Source: Desulfosporosinus fructosivorans
Lineage (GTDB): Bacteria; Bacillota; Desulfitobacteriia; Desulfitobacteriales; Desulfitobacteriaceae
DNA: 64,000 nucleotides
Assembly (NCBI RefSeq): GCF_004766045.1
Contig: NZ_SPQQ01000002.1
Location: 62,001 to 126,000 of the forward strand
Direction: 5' to 3'
Below the pieces are notes generated by a model. The model was not told where the DNA came from. It searched no databases and saw only the letters and a program-made list of their open reading frames with translations. Position numbers and translations under genes: made by a program. Positions 27,047 through 36,004 of the stretch are shown one piece after another. Position 1 is the first letter of the stretch, and each line of letters begins with the position of its first letter.

Positions 27047-27074
27047 ATTGTAATATATCTGCTTAGCTTGTCAA
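27047..27074 (-). promoter_or_regulatory. sigma-A promoter of marR-rph
   Basis: On the minus strand, -35 TTGACA (27069-27074), 16-base spacer, -10 TACAAT (27047-27052). Confidence 0.7.
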
Positions 27075-27221
27075 ATAGTAATATCTATTCTGATCTGTAA
27101 TCTACACATTTTTGATAGGAACAACTACATTCCATCGAATCAAAAGTCTTTAAATTATATACCATGAAATTATTCTTCATCTCAAGATGTTAAGAATGCC
27201 GATGTATGATAATAAACCTTA

Positions 27222-27268
27222 AAAAAGTACAACCCTACCTATTCGAAATAGTGAGGTTGTACTTTTGA
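27222..27268 (-). terminator. terminator downstream of lipoprotein gene
   Basis: 12-bp stem AAAAGTACAACC / GGTTGTACTTTT with an inner short stem, T-run on the minus strand, 225 bases after the lipoprotein stop. Confidence 0.6.
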
Positions 27269-27492
27269 TCTTTTTCTATCATTCTAACGCTCAAGATATG
27301 GTAAACATAGTATAGAGTAAATATGAGGCCCATTATCGCTTTTATAATCGTCAATGGGCCTTCTGCTAAGATTTGAGACGATCCCCAAGGATACTATGTT
27401 TCTGCCCAAGAGAATGCGAGAAGCATCGGACGATTGTGAAGGGTAGAAATAAGGAACCCAGATAATCGATCGACTCCGCTTCGAAGCTGTCT

Positions 27493-28362
27493 CTAGTCTA
27501 AAAAATCAGCTCTAGTTAAGCGAATCATTTTTACTTTAGAATCCGTTTTTATCGCCTGGTTCAGCAGCGAATTATCATCCTTGTCCAAGTCAAAAATTAT
27601 TATCTGCCCATCTCCTAATTCGTAAAACCCTGCGACTTTACCATCTCCATGTCTACTTTCAAACTGCTTATAGTCTGACCCATAGTTATCAAACACGCCT
27701 TTGGCCATATCTCCTGTTTTACTTCCCTTATTTGTCGGAAACTGTGCCGAGGTGGTCTCAAGTTCGAGAACCTGACCAGAATCCTTTCCTACTATAACGC
27801 TAATCCCTTGCTCATAGGTCCTTTTATTCCACGACTCTGGAAAATGACCTGGCTCAGCAAAATACTCCTCCTTAAAGACAGTCCCTAAGATCTCATTGAC
27901 CTGACTCTGACTGTCACCCAGATGAATTTTCCCTATGCTAGGACGCGTATCTATCTGCTCATCCTTCAATACTATAATCTCATCGGCAGTAGCCTGGACA
28001 GGATATGATTCAGCGACTGGTCCATTGAAGCGTACTTCTACTCTTAGGTTTTCCTGCAATGAATCAAAGTTTGAATTTACGACCTTATCAGCTGACTTTT
28101 CATAGATCTTAGTCTTTTGAGTTACTTTAATGGATGCCTGGTCATAGGGCTTAGAACCCTTTTCTCCTTCGACTAAAATACTTCCAAGTATCTCTCCTGA
28201 CTGGTTCTTAGTCAACTTAATGAGGGTACCAAGAATGTCTACTTTTTTGTTATCTTGAAAATCTCCTGAATTTTGAGGTTGAACTGAACTGCATCCAGAA
28301 AGCACTAAGATCCCTATAAAGGAAATAACCACTAGTTTAATTATCTTCTTATTTATTTCCAA
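27493..28362 (-). CDS. lipoprotein with DUF3221-like and DUF4309-like halves
   Basis: 289 residues. Lipobox LSGC (Cys near residue 24). Residues about 42-130 resemble DUF3221 (ILGTLIKLTKNQSGEILGSILVEG, TQKTKIY), an OB-like domain of Bacillus surface lipoproteins. The second half (IGKIHLGDSQSQVNEILG, YEQGISVIVGKDSGQVLELETT) resembles DUF4309/YjgB, as in the lipoprotein at 19385. The TTG start is preceded by AAGGAGGAAG. Function unknown; surface-attached. Confidence 0.75.
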   Translation of the reverse strand: MEINKKIIKLVVISFIGILVLSGCSSVQPQNSGDFQDNKKVDILGTLIKLTKNQSGEILGSILVEGEKGSKPYDQASIKVTQKTKIYEKSADKVVNSNFDSLQENLRVEVRFNGPVAESYPVQATADEIIVLKDEQIDTRPSIGKIHLGDSQSQVNEILGTVFKEEYFAEPGHFPESWNKRTYEQGISVIVGKDSGQVLELETTSAQFPTNKGSKTGDMAKGVFDNYGSDYKQFESRHGDGKVAGFYELGDGQIIIFDLDKDDNSLLNQAIKTDSKVKMIRLTRADFLD

Positions 28363-28403
28363 CCTCTTCCTCCTTATTTTTACTTACTTTTGCCAGATCA
28401 AAA

Positions 28404-28430
28404 GAAGCCACGGGGCTATCCCGTGGCTTC
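28404..28430 (-). terminator. intrinsic terminator of CBS gene
   Basis: GAAGCCACGGG (28404-28414) pairs with CCCGTGGCTTC (28420-28430); the minus strand continues with TTTT. Confidence 0.8.
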
Positions 28431-28447
28431 AATAATTGGAACCAGAT

Positions 28448-28888
28448 TTAAGCAATTCCAGTCCTATTAGTGGCCTGCACTTTTCGTTGGAGCAAGAGTT
28501 TCGAGCAGTATTCAATCATTTCCCGCCTGCGAACAATCCCTATGAAAATCTGTTGATCGTCCACAACAGGCACAAAGTTTTGCACTACTGCTCTTGAAAT
28601 CAAATCCTCAATTTGGGCATCGATCGTTACAGGCGAATTCTGTACATGTTGCGCCACTTCGCTCAGAAAAATATCCTCTGTATTTTGGAAGGTCAAACCC
28701 GGAGTATTTTTTAGCTTCCAAAGTAAATCTCCTTCTGTAATCGTTCCGACATATTCACCCTCGTCATTAATAAGTGGGACTGCAGAGTAAGTGTGATACT
28801 CCATCCTCTCCAGAGCCTGACGCATCGTTGCAGTTTCTTTAAGATAAACAATGTCTTTTTTAGGTATAAGGAAAAAAGCTACATTCAT
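28448..28888 (-). CDS. CBS-pair domain protein (YkuL-like)
   Basis: About 146 residues holding two CBS motifs and little else: VYLKETATMRQALERMEYHTYSAVPLIND then GEYVGTITEGDLLW, and NSPVTIDAQIEDLISRAVVQNFVPVVDD then FIGIVRRREMIEYC. The start MNVAFFLIPK is typical of the Bacillus YkuL group, so the ATG at 28888 is preferred to the ATG at 28966. CBS pairs bind adenine nucleotides, including c-di-AMP in some Firmicutes; the ligand here is unknown. Confidence 0.85.
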   Translation of the reverse strand: MNVAFFLIPKKDIVYLKETATMRQALERMEYHTYSAVPLINDEGEYVGTITEGDLLWKLKNTPGLTFQNTEDIFLSEVAQHVQNSPVTIDAQIEDLISRAVVQNFVPVVDDQQIFIGIVRRREMIEYCSKLLLQRKVQATNRTGIA

Positions 28889-29016
28889 GATAATTACGCT
28901 CCATTTTAAAATTTTAACACCAATCCTGATAATAACAGACTTATCCGTGGCCTTAGGACCATTCAAGTCAGATAGGGTTTAGTTATATTATAAAGATATT
29001 CCTCCAAAAAGAAAAG

Positions 29017-29050
29017 AAGATAATCAATCACTGTCGTGATTGATTATCTT
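29017..29050 (-). terminator. intrinsic terminator of lrgAB
   Basis: Perfect 15-bp stem AAGATAATCAATCAC / GTGATTGATTATCTT with a 4-base loop; the minus strand continues CTTTTCTTTTT. Confidence 0.85.
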
Positions 29051-29092
29051 ACCCGCTTTAGCCATATACGATTGTTACAAGTATCTGATCTG

Positions 29093-29788
29093 CTATATAT
29101 TTATAAGCCAAGGAATGTAAAACGGGGCAATGAATGAAATGAAAATCGCTGACAACGCCATAGCTACTCCTGCCATCGCTCCTTGAGTTTTTCCTTCTTC
29201 TAAGATAATCGCTGTACCTTGGCCATGGGCCGTAACTCCCATAGCTAGCCCTCTGGCTACAGGATCATCTATCTTACATAAGGTAAGGAAGCTTGCACCT
29301 ATCATCGAGCCTAATGTACCTGTAAAGACTACAAAGGCAACTGCAATGGCAGGGTCTCCACCCGTGAGATGGGAGATTTCGATAGCAATAGGGGCAGTGA
29401 TAGATTTAGTGGCGATGGAGGTAACAATAAGTGAATCCAGTCCACTCATTTTGGCTAACAAAACGGCGGTCGTTAAAGTAGCTAGAGCACCGCTGGCTAT
29501 TCCCACAAGTATGGGCACAAATGATTTCCGCAGTACTTGTCGGTTTTGGTACAGAGGCAGTGCAAGGGCGACAGTAGCAGGTCCCAGTAAAAAGGTCATA
29601 ATATCTTTGCCTGGCTTATACTGTTCAAAGCTAATTCCTGAATAGTGCAGGATAATAATGATGGAAATGGTGCTGAGCAACAGAGGGGTTAACAATGCAT
29701 TTTGTGTCTTCAAATAGATCTTTCGGCTAATAAAATATAGGGAGACTGTAATGCTAATAGTGAAAGCAGTCATTGCGATGTTTGACAA
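29093..29788 (-). CDS. lrgB: LrgB/CidB-family membrane protein
   Basis: 231 residues, about seven membrane segments. Family motifs are FLLGPATVALALPLY, ATKSITAPIAIEIS, FTGTLGSMIG and RGLAMGVTAHGQGTA. LrgB works with LrgA in murein-hydrolase or pyruvate-linked control of lysis. TTG start with AAAGGAG nine bases upstream. It overlaps the end of lrgA by 35 bases, so translation is coupled. Confidence 0.93.
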   Translation of the reverse strand: MSNIAMTAFTISITVSLYFISRKIYLKTQNALLTPLLLSTISIIIILHYSGISFEQYKPGKDIMTFLLGPATVALALPLYQNRQVLRKSFVPILVGIASGALATLTTAVLLAKMSGLDSLIVTSIATKSITAPIAIEISHLTGGDPAIAVAFVVFTGTLGSMIGASFLTLCKIDDPVARGLAMGVTAHGQGTAIILEEGKTQGAMAGVAMALSAIFISFIAPFYIPWLINI

Positions 29789-30167
29789 GTGAGATCACTC
29801 CTTTCTTTTCCTGGGGGACTTTGGTGAGGATTTGAACAATTCCTCCTGTTGTTAGTAATGCTACTAAAGCACTCACTACTAGGGGGAGAAATAGGAGATA
29901 TCCCTTCTGCATAAACAAATCACTCCATTCCATTAATTGTACTGCAATAGGAATAAAGAAAAAGGAAAGATGTTTTAGCAGGGGATTTGTAGCTTTTGAC
30001 AACCATTGTTCTTTAATAACCCCTGTGGACAACAATACAAATAGGATAATCAGGCCCAGAACGCTTCCTGGTATTGGTAAGAGCAATAACTTTACTACCC
30101 ATGTACCAAGGTAGAAAATAACCCATAGAAAGAAGATTTGCAGAAGAATCTTCAGTATATTTTTCAA
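29754..30167 (-). CDS. lrgA: LrgA/CidA holin-like membrane protein
   Basis: 137 residues, four membrane helices. Signature LLLPIPGSVLGLIILFVLLSTGVIK and the segment LSFFFIPIAVQLMEW. Holin-like partner of LrgB. The TTG at 30167 has GAGGTGA at proper spacing; a TTG at 30173 nearly touches that site. A -10-like TATAAT lies at 30190-30195 on this strand. Divergent from a LysR gene, the usual arrangement for cid/lrg control. Confidence 0.9.
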   Translation of the reverse strand: MKNILKILLQIFFLWVIFYLGTWVVKLLLLPIPGSVLGLIILFVLLSTGVIKEQWLSKATNPLLKHLSFFFIPIAVQLMEWSDLFMQKGYLLFLPLVVSALVALLTTGGIVQILTKVPQEKKGVISLVKHRNDCFHY

Positions 30168-30272
30168 AGTCAATCACCTCTTTATGATAATTATACAGAT
30201 TTCTTTTCAGCATCTACCATCTCTGTTGCTGTCTATATTCTAAATCCAATCTATCTATAAGTAAAATATATA

Positions 30273-30289
30273 ATAGTAATCTTTACTAT
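30273..30289. promoter_or_regulatory. LysR-type operator over the lysR promoter
   Basis: ATAGTAA (30273-30279) and TTACTAT (30283-30289) form a perfect dyad with a 3-base centre. It overlaps the plus-strand -10 TATAAT (30269-30274), fitting autorepression. Confidence 0.6.
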
Positions 30290-31250
30290 GACCAAATTAG
30301 ATAGTACACTATCTTTGGAGGTGTTTACCATAGATATTCGACATTTAGAATATTTCGTTGAAGTGGCTCGCCAACAAAGTTTTAGTAAAGCGGCTACAAT
30401 ACGTCACGTATCCCAGTCTGCGATTAGTAAGATGATAAAAGATCTGGAAACAGAATTAGGAACTTCTCTATTTAATCGGACGTCGAAGTATGTACAGTTG
30501 ACTGACACGGGGATTGTTTTTCTTGACCAAGCACAACAGGTCGTATTTATGTTTGAAAATCTCACCACCGAATTCAACAACAAAATTAAAACTGAGAAGG
30601 GGAAAATTTCGATCGGCTTACTTCCAATCACTAGCTCAACGATATTTGCTGAGCTACTAGGAGAATTTAAAAAGAAGTATCCACAAATCGAAATTGTCCT
30701 CTCTGAATATGGATCCAAAAAGGTAACACTCGCAATTCAAGACGGAACTCTAGATACTGGTGTGATCTGCATTGTCCCAGATAATCACTATTTTGATTCT
30801 CTTCCTTTTTCGACGGACCCTCTTTGTGTTATTGTTTCTTCTCAGAATCCCATAAGTCATTTATCGTCCATTGATCTAGCATCTTTATCTAATGAATCTT
30901 TTGTATTATACAGTAAAGATTTCAGTCTACATGATGAGATTAAAAATCAGTGTCGAAATGTGGGATTTTTCCCGAATGTAATTTTTGAAACCTCCCAGCT
31001 TGACCTTATGACGCAGATGGTTGCCGCTAATTTAGGAATTGCGTTCTTGCCTAGTGTAGTGTGCACGCAATTAGATACTAATCGCATTGTTTCCTTACCG
31101 TTAACACACCCTCAGATCATTCACAGCATGTCTATCATATGGAAAAGAGGTCGCTCCATGTCCCATGCCACTCGTTTATGGTTACAGTTTGCCGAAAATT
31201 ATTTCACGTCAAATGTACCAAGATCAGATAAGAACCTTCTCTCTATATAA
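30288..31250 (+). CDS. LysR-family regulator of lrgAB
   Basis: About 306-320 residues. The N-terminal helix-turn-helix is typical (DIRHLEYFVEVARQQSFSKAA, SQSAISKMIKDLETELGTSLFNRT), then a periplasmic-binding-like effector domain from about residue 100 of the longest form. The start is unclear. The ATG at 30288 falls inside the operator and has no ribosome site. GGAGGTG at 30317-30323 would serve an ATA at 30330 (giving a start at IDIRHLEYF), and a GTG at 30321 overlaps the site. I give the longest form. Divergent from lrgAB; CidR-like by position. Confidence 0.88.
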   Translation: MTKLDSTLSLEVFTIDIRHLEYFVEVARQQSFSKAATIRHVSQSAISKMIKDLETELGTSLFNRTSKYVQLTDTGIVFLDQAQQVVFMFENLTTEFNNKIKTEKGKISIGLLPITSSTIFAELLGEFKKKYPQIEIVLSEYGSKKVTLAIQDGTLDTGVICIVPDNHYFDSLPFSTDPLCVIVSSQNPISHLSSIDLASLSNESFVLYSKDFSLHDEIKNQCRNVGFFPNVIFETSQLDLMTQMVAANLGIAFLPSVVCTQLDTNRIVSLPLTHPQIIHSMSIIWKRGRSMSHATRLWLQFAENYFTSNVPRSDKNLLSI

Positions 31251-31344
31251 TTTAGGGATTCCAATTTAGAGTTAGTAATTAAATAGCACACAAAATCGCT
31301 AACTAGCAGCCTAACAGAGCATTATTTTGTAGACTTTTAGCATA

Positions 31345-31384
31345 GAAATAACCCCGACTTGAATTCAAATCGGGGTTATTTCTA
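31345..31384. terminator. bidirectional terminator between lysR and proA
   Basis: AGAAATAACCCCGA pairs with TCGGGGTTATTTCT around a 12-base loop; A/T-rich flanks on both sides suit both convergent genes. Confidence 0.8.
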
Positions 31385-31406
31385 TATAACATTTTTGGAT
31401 TTATTT

Positions 31407-32657
31407 TTATACTATTTGTCCATCTCCATAAACCATATACTTAATCGTGGTTAATTCCCTCAGTCCCATTGGCCCACGAGCATGCAATTTTTGAGTACTA
31501 ATTCCGATTTCCGCTCCAAAGCCAAATCGTCCACCGTCTGTAAAACGAGTTGAGGCATTCACATAAACTACGGCAGCGTCAATTTCCCTTAAAAACCGTT
31601 GGGCCCGCGAATAATTCTCGGTGATAATCGTTTCCGAATGCTTGGTACTGTACTGATAAATATGATCGAGTGCCCCATCAAGGCCGGGCACGACTTTAAC
31701 ACTTAAGATAAGGTCAAGATGTTCCTCTACCCAGTCTTCCGGGGCGGCAGGAACTGCATAAGACAATATTTCGCAGGTTTTTGGGCACCCTTTTAGTTCG
31801 ACTTGATGGCTCTTGAGCACTTCCCCAATTAGTGGAAGAAAATCTTCGGCGATTGCTTCATCCACGAGCATAGTTTCCAAGGCATTGCAAACCCCAGGAC
31901 TTTGAGTCTTGGCATTAATGACGATCGGGATTGCCTTTTCATAATCAGCTTCTCTGTCAATAAACGCGTGACACATGCCTGTTCCGGTTTCGATCACTGG
32001 TACGGTGGCATTTTGCACCACAGCCTGGATCAGCCCAGCTCCCCCTCTTGGGATAATGACGTCCACATAGTCATTCATACGCATTAACTGTTGAACCCAT
32101 TCTCGACTGGTCTCTGTTATTAGTTGGATACATCCTGACGGCAAACCACTGTCTTCAGCGGCCTCTGCAATCACTCTTGCCAAAACTCTATTACTTTCTA
32201 AGGCCTCAGATCCGCCTCTTAGAATTACGACATTACCAGATTTCAAACACAAGGCCGCAGCATCGACTGTCACATTAGGTCGTGCTTCATAGATCATCGC
32301 CACAACCCCAAGCGGAACACGAGTTTGTTGAATACGTAGTCCATTCGGACGTGTCCACACTTCGCCCTCTCCTACGGGATCTCGTAAGGCAACCACGTCC
32401 TTTAGAGCTTGGCTGATTTGTGCAATTCTTGCTGAGGTCAGACTTAGACGATTGACAAGGCTTCTCTTAAGTCCTTTCTCTTCTGCAGCTTGAACATCTA
32501 GGCTATTGGCTCTTAAGATATCCTGCTCATTATTTATGAGGGCTTCGGACATCGCCAGCAGTGCATTATTCTTCGACTCTGTACTAGCAAATGCCAATTG
32601 ACGAGCGGCTTGCTTGGCTCTGCGGCCAATCTCAAGTAAATCTGGGTGAAACACCAC
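31407..32657 (-). CDS. proA: gamma-glutamyl phosphate reductase
   Basis: About 416 residues. Second step of proline synthesis: NADPH-dependent reduction of glutamyl-5-phosphate to glutamate semialdehyde. ALDH-fold motifs are PLGVVAMIYEARPNVT (residue about 100), NVVILRGGSEA, VIIPRGGAGLI, the catalytic Cys in SPGVCNALETMLV, and the family tail RGPMGLRELTTIKYMVYGDG. The start is GTG at 32657 or the next codon, both just after AGGGAGGG; an ATG ten codons earlier places that site within the gene. Unusually it is not next to proB-proC, which lie 8 kb away on the same strand. Confidence 0.95.
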   Translation of the reverse strand: MVFHPDLLEIGRRAKQAARQLAFASTESKNNALLAMSEALINNEQDILRANSLDVQAAEEKGLKRSLVNRLSLTSARIAQISQALKDVVALRDPVGEGEVWTRPNGLRIQQTRVPLGVVAMIYEARPNVTVDAAALCLKSGNVVILRGGSEALESNRVLARVIAEAAEDSGLPSGCIQLITETSREWVQQLMRMNDYVDVIIPRGGAGLIQAVVQNATVPVIETGTGMCHAFIDREADYEKAIPIVINAKTQSPGVCNALETMLVDEAIAEDFLPLIGEVLKSHQVELKGCPKTCEILSYAVPAAPEDWVEEHLDLILSVKVVPGLDGALDHIYQYSTKHSETIITENYSRAQRFLREIDAAVVYVNASTRFTDGGRFGFGAEIGISTQKLHARGPMGLRELTTIKYMVYGDGQIV

Positions 32658-32780
32658 AATTCCCTCCCTATCATTCGTTTGCAATAGTTAACGCTATGTA
32701 ACCCTTAAGCTAAATTCGAAATCAAACTGATAACCTAATGCTAACTTCATTATAGCAGAAAATAGGGAGGTAATCTTAAA

Positions 32781-32812
32781 AAGGCCTCAATGGTTTAGAG
32801 CCATTGAGGTCT
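32781..32812 (-). terminator. intrinsic terminator after P5C dehydrogenase gene
   Basis: CCTCAATGG (32785-32793) pairs with CCATTGAGG (32801-32809); the minus strand continues CTTTTT. It separates the catabolic cluster from proA. Confidence 0.75.
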
Positions 32813-32894
32813 GAAACGTTTATGCGCTGGTCCATATAACTTCCGCCTGCCATCATGTGATAACCTATACTTTCAGGAGTGATTGAGGAAGCGA

Positions 32895-34526
32895 TTATTC
32901 CTCAATCATATAAGGATAGCTAACTTCTGTGCGAGGAACCAGGGTCTCCTTAATTGTACGTTGACTCATCCAACGATATAAGTTGATTGCACTACCAGCT
33001 TTATCATTGGTACCTGAGCCACGACTGCCTCCGAAAGGTTGTTGTCCAACAACTGCACCGGTCGGTTTGTCGTTGATGTAGAAGTTACCGGCTGCATGAT
33101 CTAAGGCTTTTGTCATCTTGATAACGGCTGATCTGTCTTGAGCAAATATTGCACCTGTTAAGCCATAGATCGTAGCCGTATCGCAGTCTATTAATGTTGC
33201 CTCGAATTTGTCATTTGGATAGACATAAATGGTCATAACGGGTCCAAAGATTTCTTCTACCATCGTCTTGAAGGTAGGTGTCTTGGCTAGGATGACTGTA
33301 GGTTCTACAAAATATCCTACACTATCGTCGCATCCACCCCCAATGATGATTTCAGCATCACTTGACTCCTTTGTATAATCAAGATAGGTTTGAATATTCT
33401 TGAACGATTTCTGATCAATAACTGCGTTCATGAGGTTTGTAAAGTCACAAACATTGCCCATCTTAATCTTCTTGATTTCATTTTCGAGTCGTCCTTTTAA
33501 TTCACCCCATAAACTTTCAGGAATGTAAGCGCGGGAAGCGGCCGAACATTTTTGCCCTTGATATTCGAAAGAACCAAGCACAATAGCACAGGTAAGTGCT
33601 TCGATATCGGCTGATTCATGAGCAAAGATAAAGTCTTTACCACCTGTCTCACCCACAAGACGAGGATAGGTAACATACTTTTCAATGTTTCCACCCACTT
33701 GATTCCAAATACCATTGAATACTCCTGTAGAGCCTGTGAAATGGAAGCCTGCCATCTTAGGATGACTAACCACAACTTTACCGAAGTCAACTCCTCTACA
33801 AGGGACAAAGTTGATAACACCGGCTGGTAAACCAGCTTCCATAAAAATCTGCATGACGTAGTAGTTTGAAAGTACAGATGTTGTTGATGGTTTCCATAAA
33901 ACAGTGTTTCCCGCCATGGCTGGAGCGGAGGCCAGGTTTCCACCGATCGCTGTAAAGTTAAAGGGTGTGATAGCTGCCACAAAACCATCCAAGGCGCGAT
34001 ATTCGACACGATTCCAAACCCCATTTGAGTTAGCTGGTTGTTGTTTGTAGATTTCTTGTACGTAGTAAGTGTTGAAACGTAGGAAATCTGCCAATTCACA
34101 AATTGCATCAATTTCTGCTTGGTAAGGATTCTTACTTTGACCAAGCATACAAGCAGCCGCTAATTTTGCTCGGTATTTTCCGGTCAACAGATCCGCGGCC
34201 TTTAGAAAAATTGTAGCTCTATGCTCCCAAGGCATGTTCTCCCATTCTTCTTTGGCTGCTTCGGCGGCTTCGATGGCCATTAAAAGTTCTTTTTCGCCAG
34301 CCACATGATATTCGCCTAGTACCTTTTGATGATCATGAGGGCAAATCATCTTTGCTTTATTCTCTGTGCGAATTTCTTTGCCACCAATAATAATTGGTAT
34401 TTCAACTGGATTAGCTAATTGTCTTACAAGTTCTGCCTTTAAAGCTGCTTTTTCAGGTGACCCCGGCAGATAACCCTTTACAGGTTCATTTTCTGGAAGT
34501 TTAATTTGAAAATATGCATTGTTCAT
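32895..34526 (-). CDS. pruA: delta-1-pyrroline-5-carboxylate dehydrogenase
   Basis: 543 residues, ALDH fold. It oxidises glutamate semialdehyde (from proline) to glutamate with NAD. Visible motifs are ITPFNFTAIGGNLASAPAMAGN (cofactor), GSTGVFNGIW, VGETGGKDFIFAH (general-base Glu), YQGQKCSAASRAYIP (catalytic Cys) and EIFGPVMTIYVYP. The N-terminal extension and KPTGAVVGQQPFGGSRGSGTNDKAG put it with the long ALDH4-type enzymes. ATG behind AAGGAGG. It follows the last dehydrogenase subunit gene by 58 bases with no terminator, so it is probably the last gene of that operon. Confidence 0.93.
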   Translation of the reverse strand: MNNAYFQIKLPENEPVKGYLPGSPEKAALKAELVRQLANPVEIPIIIGGKEIRTENKAKMICPHDHQKVLGEYHVAGEKELLMAIEAAEAAKEEWENMPWEHRATIFLKAADLLTGKYRAKLAAACMLGQSKNPYQAEIDAICELADFLRFNTYYVQEIYKQQPANSNGVWNRVEYRALDGFVAAITPFNFTAIGGNLASAPAMAGNTVLWKPSTTSVLSNYYVMQIFMEAGLPAGVINFVPCRGVDFGKVVVSHPKMAGFHFTGSTGVFNGIWNQVGGNIEKYVTYPRLVGETGGKDFIFAHESADIEALTCAIVLGSFEYQGQKCSAASRAYIPESLWGELKGRLENEIKKIKMGNVCDFTNLMNAVIDQKSFKNIQTYLDYTKESSDAEIIIGGGCDDSVGYFVEPTVILAKTPTFKTMVEEIFGPVMTIYVYPNDKFEATLIDCDTATIYGLTGAIFAQDRSAVIKMTKALDHAAGNFYINDKPTGAVVGQQPFGGSRGSGTNDKAGSAINLYRWMSQRTIKETLVPRTEVSYPYMIEE

Positions 34527-34584
34527 TTTAACGTTCCTCCTTGAATTAATTTAATGAATTAATATCTTTATGCAGGCTCTATCT

Positions 34585-35733
34585 CTAAACCACCGCAGGT
34601 TCACGTAGTAATTCTCCTGTGCGGAAGCGGTCCAACCCAAAACGTTCAATCGGCATAAAACTCTCTTGTCCAAGAATCTTTTGGGCTAATAGCACTGCTG
34701 TCTGAGGGCCAACCATGAAACCATGTCCACTAAAACCAGCGGCCACCCACATCCCTTTCGCGTCTGGAATTTCATCCAAGATCGGATTGGCATCCGGGCT
34801 CATATCATAAAGACCTGACCACTGACGAACAACACGTAGGTTTTTCAGAAGTGGCAAGACGGTAGTTGCTTGGCGAGCGACATCTTCTAAGAACTCCCAG
34901 CTGGAATTAATGTTGAAATCCTTGGGTTCGTTGGGATCACCCACACCCATGATAAAACTGCCATGTGGGGTCTGCTGACAGTATAAACGATGGTGGAGGG
35001 AGATTACCATCGGTCCTTGGCAAGGTTCAACAGGCTCAGTAACAAGAGCCTGATGTCGTTGGGGATAAAGAGGCAGTTCGAAGCCAGCCATTTCGCAAAT
35101 GGTACCAGCCGCGTAGCCGCAGGCATTAATCACCAGAGAGGTAGCGATATCCCCTTTCGTGGTCTGAACAGATGTGACCCTTCCTTTTTCACGCCTTATT
35201 CCTGTGACAGAGGTGTAGGTCTCGAATTTCACACCAAGCCGACTGGCTGCTTTATAATAGGCATCCACCACGTGAAACGGGTTGGCATGTCCGTCAGTTT
35301 GACAAAACGTGGCACCAATCAAACCATTGATGTTCAAATGGGGCACAATCTCTTGGGCTTCTAGGGGGGTAATCATTTTAGTGGGTATCCCTAACCTATG
35401 CTGAATAGCAACATTTTTTTTGTATTGGTTCCATTCGTTTTGGGTGTAGGAAACCATCAAGTAACCGCCTTGTTTAAATTCGATATCCATATCATATTCA
35501 AGTTCTTCGTTCATACCTTCAAAGCGTTTCACACTGTCCCGGGCAAGAATGGCATTAGTTTCCGTTCCCCACTGTTGGCGAACTCCAGCACCGCATCGAC
35601 CCGTTGCTCCGGAAGAAAGATATTGTTTTTCAAGGACCACAATGTCCTTCACCCCACGGACGGCCAGTTCATAGGCCACGGAACACCCTATAATCCCGCC
35701 TCCGATAATGACGACGTTAGCAATATTTTGCAA
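34585..35733 (-). CDS. FAD-dependent amino-acid dehydrogenase, catalytic (beta) subunit
   Basis: About 382 residues, DAO fold. N-terminal FAD motif VVIIGGGIIGCSVAYELAVRG, then SSGATGRCGAGVRQQWGTE; C-terminal ANPILDEIP and WVAAGFSGHGFMVGP. This matches the beta subunits of sarcosine oxidase, hydrogen-cyanide synthase (HcnC) and dye-linked L-proline dehydrogenase. With P5C dehydrogenase next door, proline or hydroxyproline is the likeliest substrate (inference). The TTG at 35733 lies four bases after a G-rich ribosome site that also ends the preceding gene; an upstream TTG at 35751 is less likely. Confidence 0.85.
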   Translation of the reverse strand: MQNIANVVIIGGGIIGCSVAYELAVRGVKDIVVLEKQYLSSGATGRCGAGVRQQWGTETNAILARDSVKRFEGMNEELEYDMDIEFKQGGYLMVSYTQNEWNQYKKNVAIQHRLGIPTKMITPLEAQEIVPHLNINGLIGATFCQTDGHANPFHVVDAYYKAASRLGVKFETYTSVTGIRREKGRVTSVQTTKGDIATSLVINACGYAAGTICEMAGFELPLYPQRHQALVTEPVEPCQGPMVISLHHRLYCQQTPHGSFIMGVGDPNEPKDFNINSSWEFLEDVARQATTVLPLLKNLRVVRQWSGLYDMSPDANPILDEIPDAKGMWVAAGFSGHGFMVGPQTAVLLAQKILGQESFMPIERFGLDRFRTGELLREPAVV

Positions 35734-35734
35734 T

Positions 35735-36004
35735 TTACTCCCCCCCCGCAAACGTTCCCAGCTTCACTGGCTTCACAGGCGCACGGAAGGTAGGCATCAA
35801 AACATCGCATACTGGAATCTCATAAGCCTTGGCTAGCTCCTGGGCAATGAGCATCCGACAGTTGCGGCCTTGACAGGGACCCATTCCTGCGCGGACAACC
35901 CGTTTAATCTCATCAATGGTGCGGTACCCTTGGCTGATCAGCGATTTAATCTCGTCAAGGGTGATGTCCTCACATCGGCAGACGATAGTTTCCTTAGTTT
36001 GCAT
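35735..36004 (-). CDS. BFD-like [2Fe-2S] subunit
   Basis: 89 residues: VCRCEDITLDEIKSLISQGYRTIDEIKR, then GMGPCQGRNCRMLI. The four cysteines (CxC ... CxxxxC) are the bacterioferritin-associated-ferredoxin-like motif found as a module in proline and sarcosine dehydrogenase complexes. The ATG at 36004 has GGGAGGG seven bases upstream; the frame is open further to 36046, which is unlikely to be used. Overlaps both neighbours slightly, indicating coupled synthesis. Confidence 0.85.
   Translation of the reverse strand: MQTKETIVCRCEDITLDEIKSLISQGYRTIDEIKRVVRAGMGPCQGRNCRMLIAQELAKAYEIPVCDVLMPTFRAPVKPVKLGTFAGGE

Larger units (their letters stand above)
26959..27492. other. 534-base intergenic region
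   Basis: Besides the marR promoter and operator, it carries two hairpins. One (about 27222-27268, AAAAGTACAACC / GGTTGTACTTTT) works as a minus-strand terminator with a T-run. The other (about 27328-27364, GGCCCATT / AATGGGCC) has no T-run. No gene was seen. Confidence 0.5.

Noticed and set aside
33497-34144. 215-codon open frame overlapping pruA on the same strand
   Set aside because: Out-of-frame shadow of the P5C dehydrogenase gene, whose full ALDH motif set is in the other frame.
35398-35793. 131-codon plus-strand frame
   Set aside because: Antisense to the DAO-type subunit gene, with low-complexity, non-conserved-looking translation.
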